NCBI GenBank assembly: GCA_937919625.1
Contig: CALFRK010000115.1
Coordinates: 1-44,562 of the forward strand
Direction of reading: 5' to 3'
Origin: an uncultured Ilumatobacter sp.
GTDB taxonomy: Bacteria > Actinomycetota > Acidimicrobiia > Acidimicrobiales > Ilumatobacteraceae
Length of the DNA: 44,562 bases
The notes beneath the pieces are model-generated. The model was not told where the DNA came from. It saw only the letters and a list, made by a program, of their open reading frames with translations, and ran no database searches. Shown piece by piece: positions 42,709 through 44,562 of this stretch. Position 1 is the stretch's first letter. Every line of letters begins with the position of its first letter. The translations under genes and the position numbers were made by a program.

Positions 42709-44562
42709 ATGATCACGGCGAGGGCGAAACGCGGTGCGATCGGGAGGGTCGCTTCGCTCGTGACGTTGTTGGCGGCCGTCGGTTGGCATACCCCCAACGT
42801 TGGCGCACAGACGCCCCTAGTTCCTGAAGTAGGCGCTCGGGAGGCACCACCGTTCGAATTGGGATCGGGTGTTATCGATCCTGATGGCCGCTATTTGGTC
42901 AGCTTCGCGAACGCAGCGGGCATGGAGCGCGGCAGGGCTGAGTTCCACGACAATGGTCTCCGGCCAGAGAAGGTGGCCGAGCTGAGCATGTTCGTCCTCG
43001 CTGTAGACGCAGACGCATCCCAGCTAACCAAACTGGAACACCGTCCCGACGTCGTCGCCGTCGAGCCCGAGCGGCGTTATGAGCTCTTGACGGATCAGCC
43101 AAGCCCGCCGTGGGGCCTCGACCGCATCGATCAGCGCAATCTGCCGCTGAGCTCCAACTATTCATACGGGGGAACCGGCAGCGGGGTCGTGATCTACACG
43201 ATCGATTCGGGTATCTGGTTTTCGCACGACGAGTTCACGGGTCGGGTCCCACGTTCGGCGTTTTGGCAGTTCAACGATGGCTACGACGAATGGGACTGCA
43301 ACGGGCACGGAACCCATGTTGCGGGCATCGCGGCCGGGACCACGTATGGGGTTGCCAAGGGTGCCTCTATCGTGCCGGTAAAGGCACTTTCGTGCAGTGG
43401 CAGCACGGTGACCAGCATCCTCGTTGACGCGATTGACTGGATCGTCGCGGACCACAATTTCGGCACCCCAGCGGTGGTAAACATGAGTCTCGGCGGTCCT
43501 GCCTCGGCGACGTTGGACAGCGCCGTGCAGTCGATGATCACCGATGGCATCACTGTCGTCGCCGCGGCGGGCAATGACAGCGCTGACAGCTGCTTGTACA
43601 GCCCCGGCAGAGTGGCAGATGTCATCACGGTCGCTGCGTCCACCAGCGTCGATGACGACGCTGCGTATTCGAATTTTGGCGTCTGCAACGATCTCTTCGC
43701 TCCCGGCAGCGACATCCCTTCTGCATGGTGGGGATCCGACTCGGCGGCCCGGACGATGAGCGGCACATCCATGGCGGCACCGCATGTCGCTGGGGCTGCG
43801 GCGCTCGTGCTGCAGGGTGATCCGTCGTCTACGCCTTCGATGGTGTGGTCCACCATCGATAACAATGCCACCGTCGGTGCGCTCACAGAGTGCTGCGGCG
43901 ATCCCGACAAGCTCCTCTACGTCTCGCCGCCGGTACTGGGGGAGCAGCTGCTGTCGGTGTCGAGGCTGGGTGGTGGAGTGGGCACGGTGTGGTCGTCACC
44001 GTCGGGGATCGATTGCGGCCTGAGTTGTTCGGGGTTCTACGCGAATGGCACGTCGGTTGTGCTCGCTGCTGATGCCACCGTCGGTTCGGTGTTTACGGGA
44101 TGGTCCGGAGCGTGCACCGGTACGAGTACATGTGTTGTGTCGATGACGACTCCGCGATCGGTGACAGCGACGTTCACGAAGTCCGGATCGCTCACCCCCG
44201 TGGTGCCTGCTCGGTTGTTGGAGACCAGGTCTGGTCTGAACGAGACGACGGTCGATCATTTGTTTGAGGGGATTGGTCCTCAGGGTGCTGGAATGATATT
44301 GGAGTTGCAGGTGACGGGTCGTGGTGGGGTGCCTGTTGACGCCGACGCGGTGATGTTGAACGTGACTGCGGTGTTCCCGGACGCTGCGGGGTTCTTGACG
44401 GTGTTCCCGTGTGGGGGTGCGTTGCCGCATGCATCGAATGTCAACTATGTCGTGGGTGGTGTCGTCGCCAACGCCGTGTTGGCCAAGGTCGGCACGGGTG
44501 GCAAGGTGTGTATCTACACCAAGGCTGCGACCGACATCGTCGCCGATGTCAACGGCTACGTC
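42709..44562 (+). CDS. Secreted subtilisin-family (S8) protease, C-terminus beyond window
   Basis: At least 618 residues with no stop before the window end. A signal peptide (about 1-33, cleavage near VGA-QT) is followed by an I9-like propeptide (about 60-125) and the S8 domain with triad Asp 166 (TIDSG), His 200 (NGHGTHVAG) and Ser 354 (SGTSMAAPH). A Cys-containing beta-repeat domain follows (GTVWSSPSGIDCGLSCSGF..GWSGACTG, an InlB/Flg_new-like repeat). Then comes a domain starting PARLLETRSGL with VMLNVTAVFPDAAGFLTVFPCG and ending VADVNGY, of a type seen at the C-terminus of secreted actinobacterial proteins. AAGGA lies eight bases before the ATG and a TAG stop is two codons upstream, fixing the start. 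Confidence 0.92.
   Translation, partial: MITARAKRGAIGRVASLVTLLAAVGWHTPNVGAQTPLVPEVGAREAPPFELGSGVIDPDGRYLVSFANAAGMERGRAEFHDNGLRPEKVAELSMFVLAVDADASQLTKLEHRPDVVAVEPERRYELLTDQPSPPWGLDRIDQRNLPLSSNYSYGGTGSGVVIYTIDSGIWFSHDEFTGRVPRSAFWQFNDGYDEWDCNGHGTHVAGIAAGTTYGVAKGASIVPVKALSCSGSTVTSILVDAIDWIVADHNFGTPAVVNMSLGGPASATLDSAVQSMITDGITVVAAAGNDSADSCLYSPGRVADVITVAASTSVDDDAAYSNFGVCNDLFAPGSDIPSAWWGSDSAARTMSGTSMAAPHVAGAAALVLQGDPSSTPSMVWSTIDNNATVGALTECCGDPDKLLYVSPPVLGEQLLSVSRLGGGVGTVWSSPSGIDCGLSCSGFYANGTSVVLAADATVGSVFTGWSGACTGTSTCVVSMTTPRSVTATFTKSGSLTPVVPARLLETRSGLNETTVDHLFEGIGPQGAGMILELQVTGRGGVPVDADAVMLNVTAVFPDAAGFLTVFPCGGALPHASNVNYVVGGVVANAVLAKVGTGGKVCIYTKAATDIVADVNGYV

Overview
The window is high-GC DNA from what looks like an actinobacterium of the Acidimicrobiia type (Ilumatobacter-like). 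This placement is inferred from gene content: a dnaK-grpE-dnaJ-hspR operon with an HAIR-type operator, a DUF2510 protein, an LLM-type (F420-style) oxidoreductase, a DUF4389 protein, a dCTP deaminase of the mycobacterial kind, and many genes with a TANNNT -10 box only 5-8 nt before the start codon (leaderless transcription). No rRNA, tRNA, CRISPR array, transposase or phage gene was recognised.

Layout. 1-2645: the 5' part of an HTH regulator gene, a fatty acid desaturase, a PaiB-like flavin-binding protein and dcd. 2685-11367: a complete pentose (probably D-xylose) regulon. It has an ABC importer (permease, single-cassette ATPase, and a lipoprotein made of two nearly identical fused binding domains), a ROK repressor, class II xylose isomerase and xylulokinase. 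Two matching 48-bp double operators sit about 100 bp upstream of xylF and of xylA. 11487-20492: DUF4389 membrane protein, a small hypothetical protein, a membrane FeS/CCG oxidoreductase, a cyclic-nucleotide-binding-fold protein, gpmI, an M14 carboxypeptidase, a COX15-type heme A synthase and a GNAT acetyltransferase. 20565-25206: cytidine deaminase and the DnaK chaperone operon closed by its own repressor hspR. 25352-27545: iron-type alcohol dehydrogenase plus LLM oxidoreductase. 27568-32388: a 1606-aa membrane-anchored surface protein with about ten Ig/cadherin-like repeats and a poly-Thr tail. 32402-38440: an MBL-Rieske fusion protein, a DUF2510 protein, an ABC exporter pair, and a DsbB/TlpA-type extracytoplasmic thiol-redox pair. 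38458-42503: larC-larB (nickel-pincer cofactor genes without larA or larE nearby), prephenate dehydratase and an SDR. 42709-end: a secreted subtilisin-family protease that runs off the window.

Most interesting points. (1) The sugar-binding lipoprotein carries an internal 984-bp-period duplication whose 890-bp core is identical by eye while its edges have diverged, pointing to recent duplication or gene conversion. (2) It is paired with an unusually small, single-cassette ATPase. (3) The ROK regulator's operators form a repeated bipartite module. (4) Leaderless promoters are widespread and help fix start codons. (5) An MBL-Rieske fusion enzyme and a large Ig-repeat protein have no obvious assigned role. 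No entirely new multi-gene system could be demonstrated from sequence alone.
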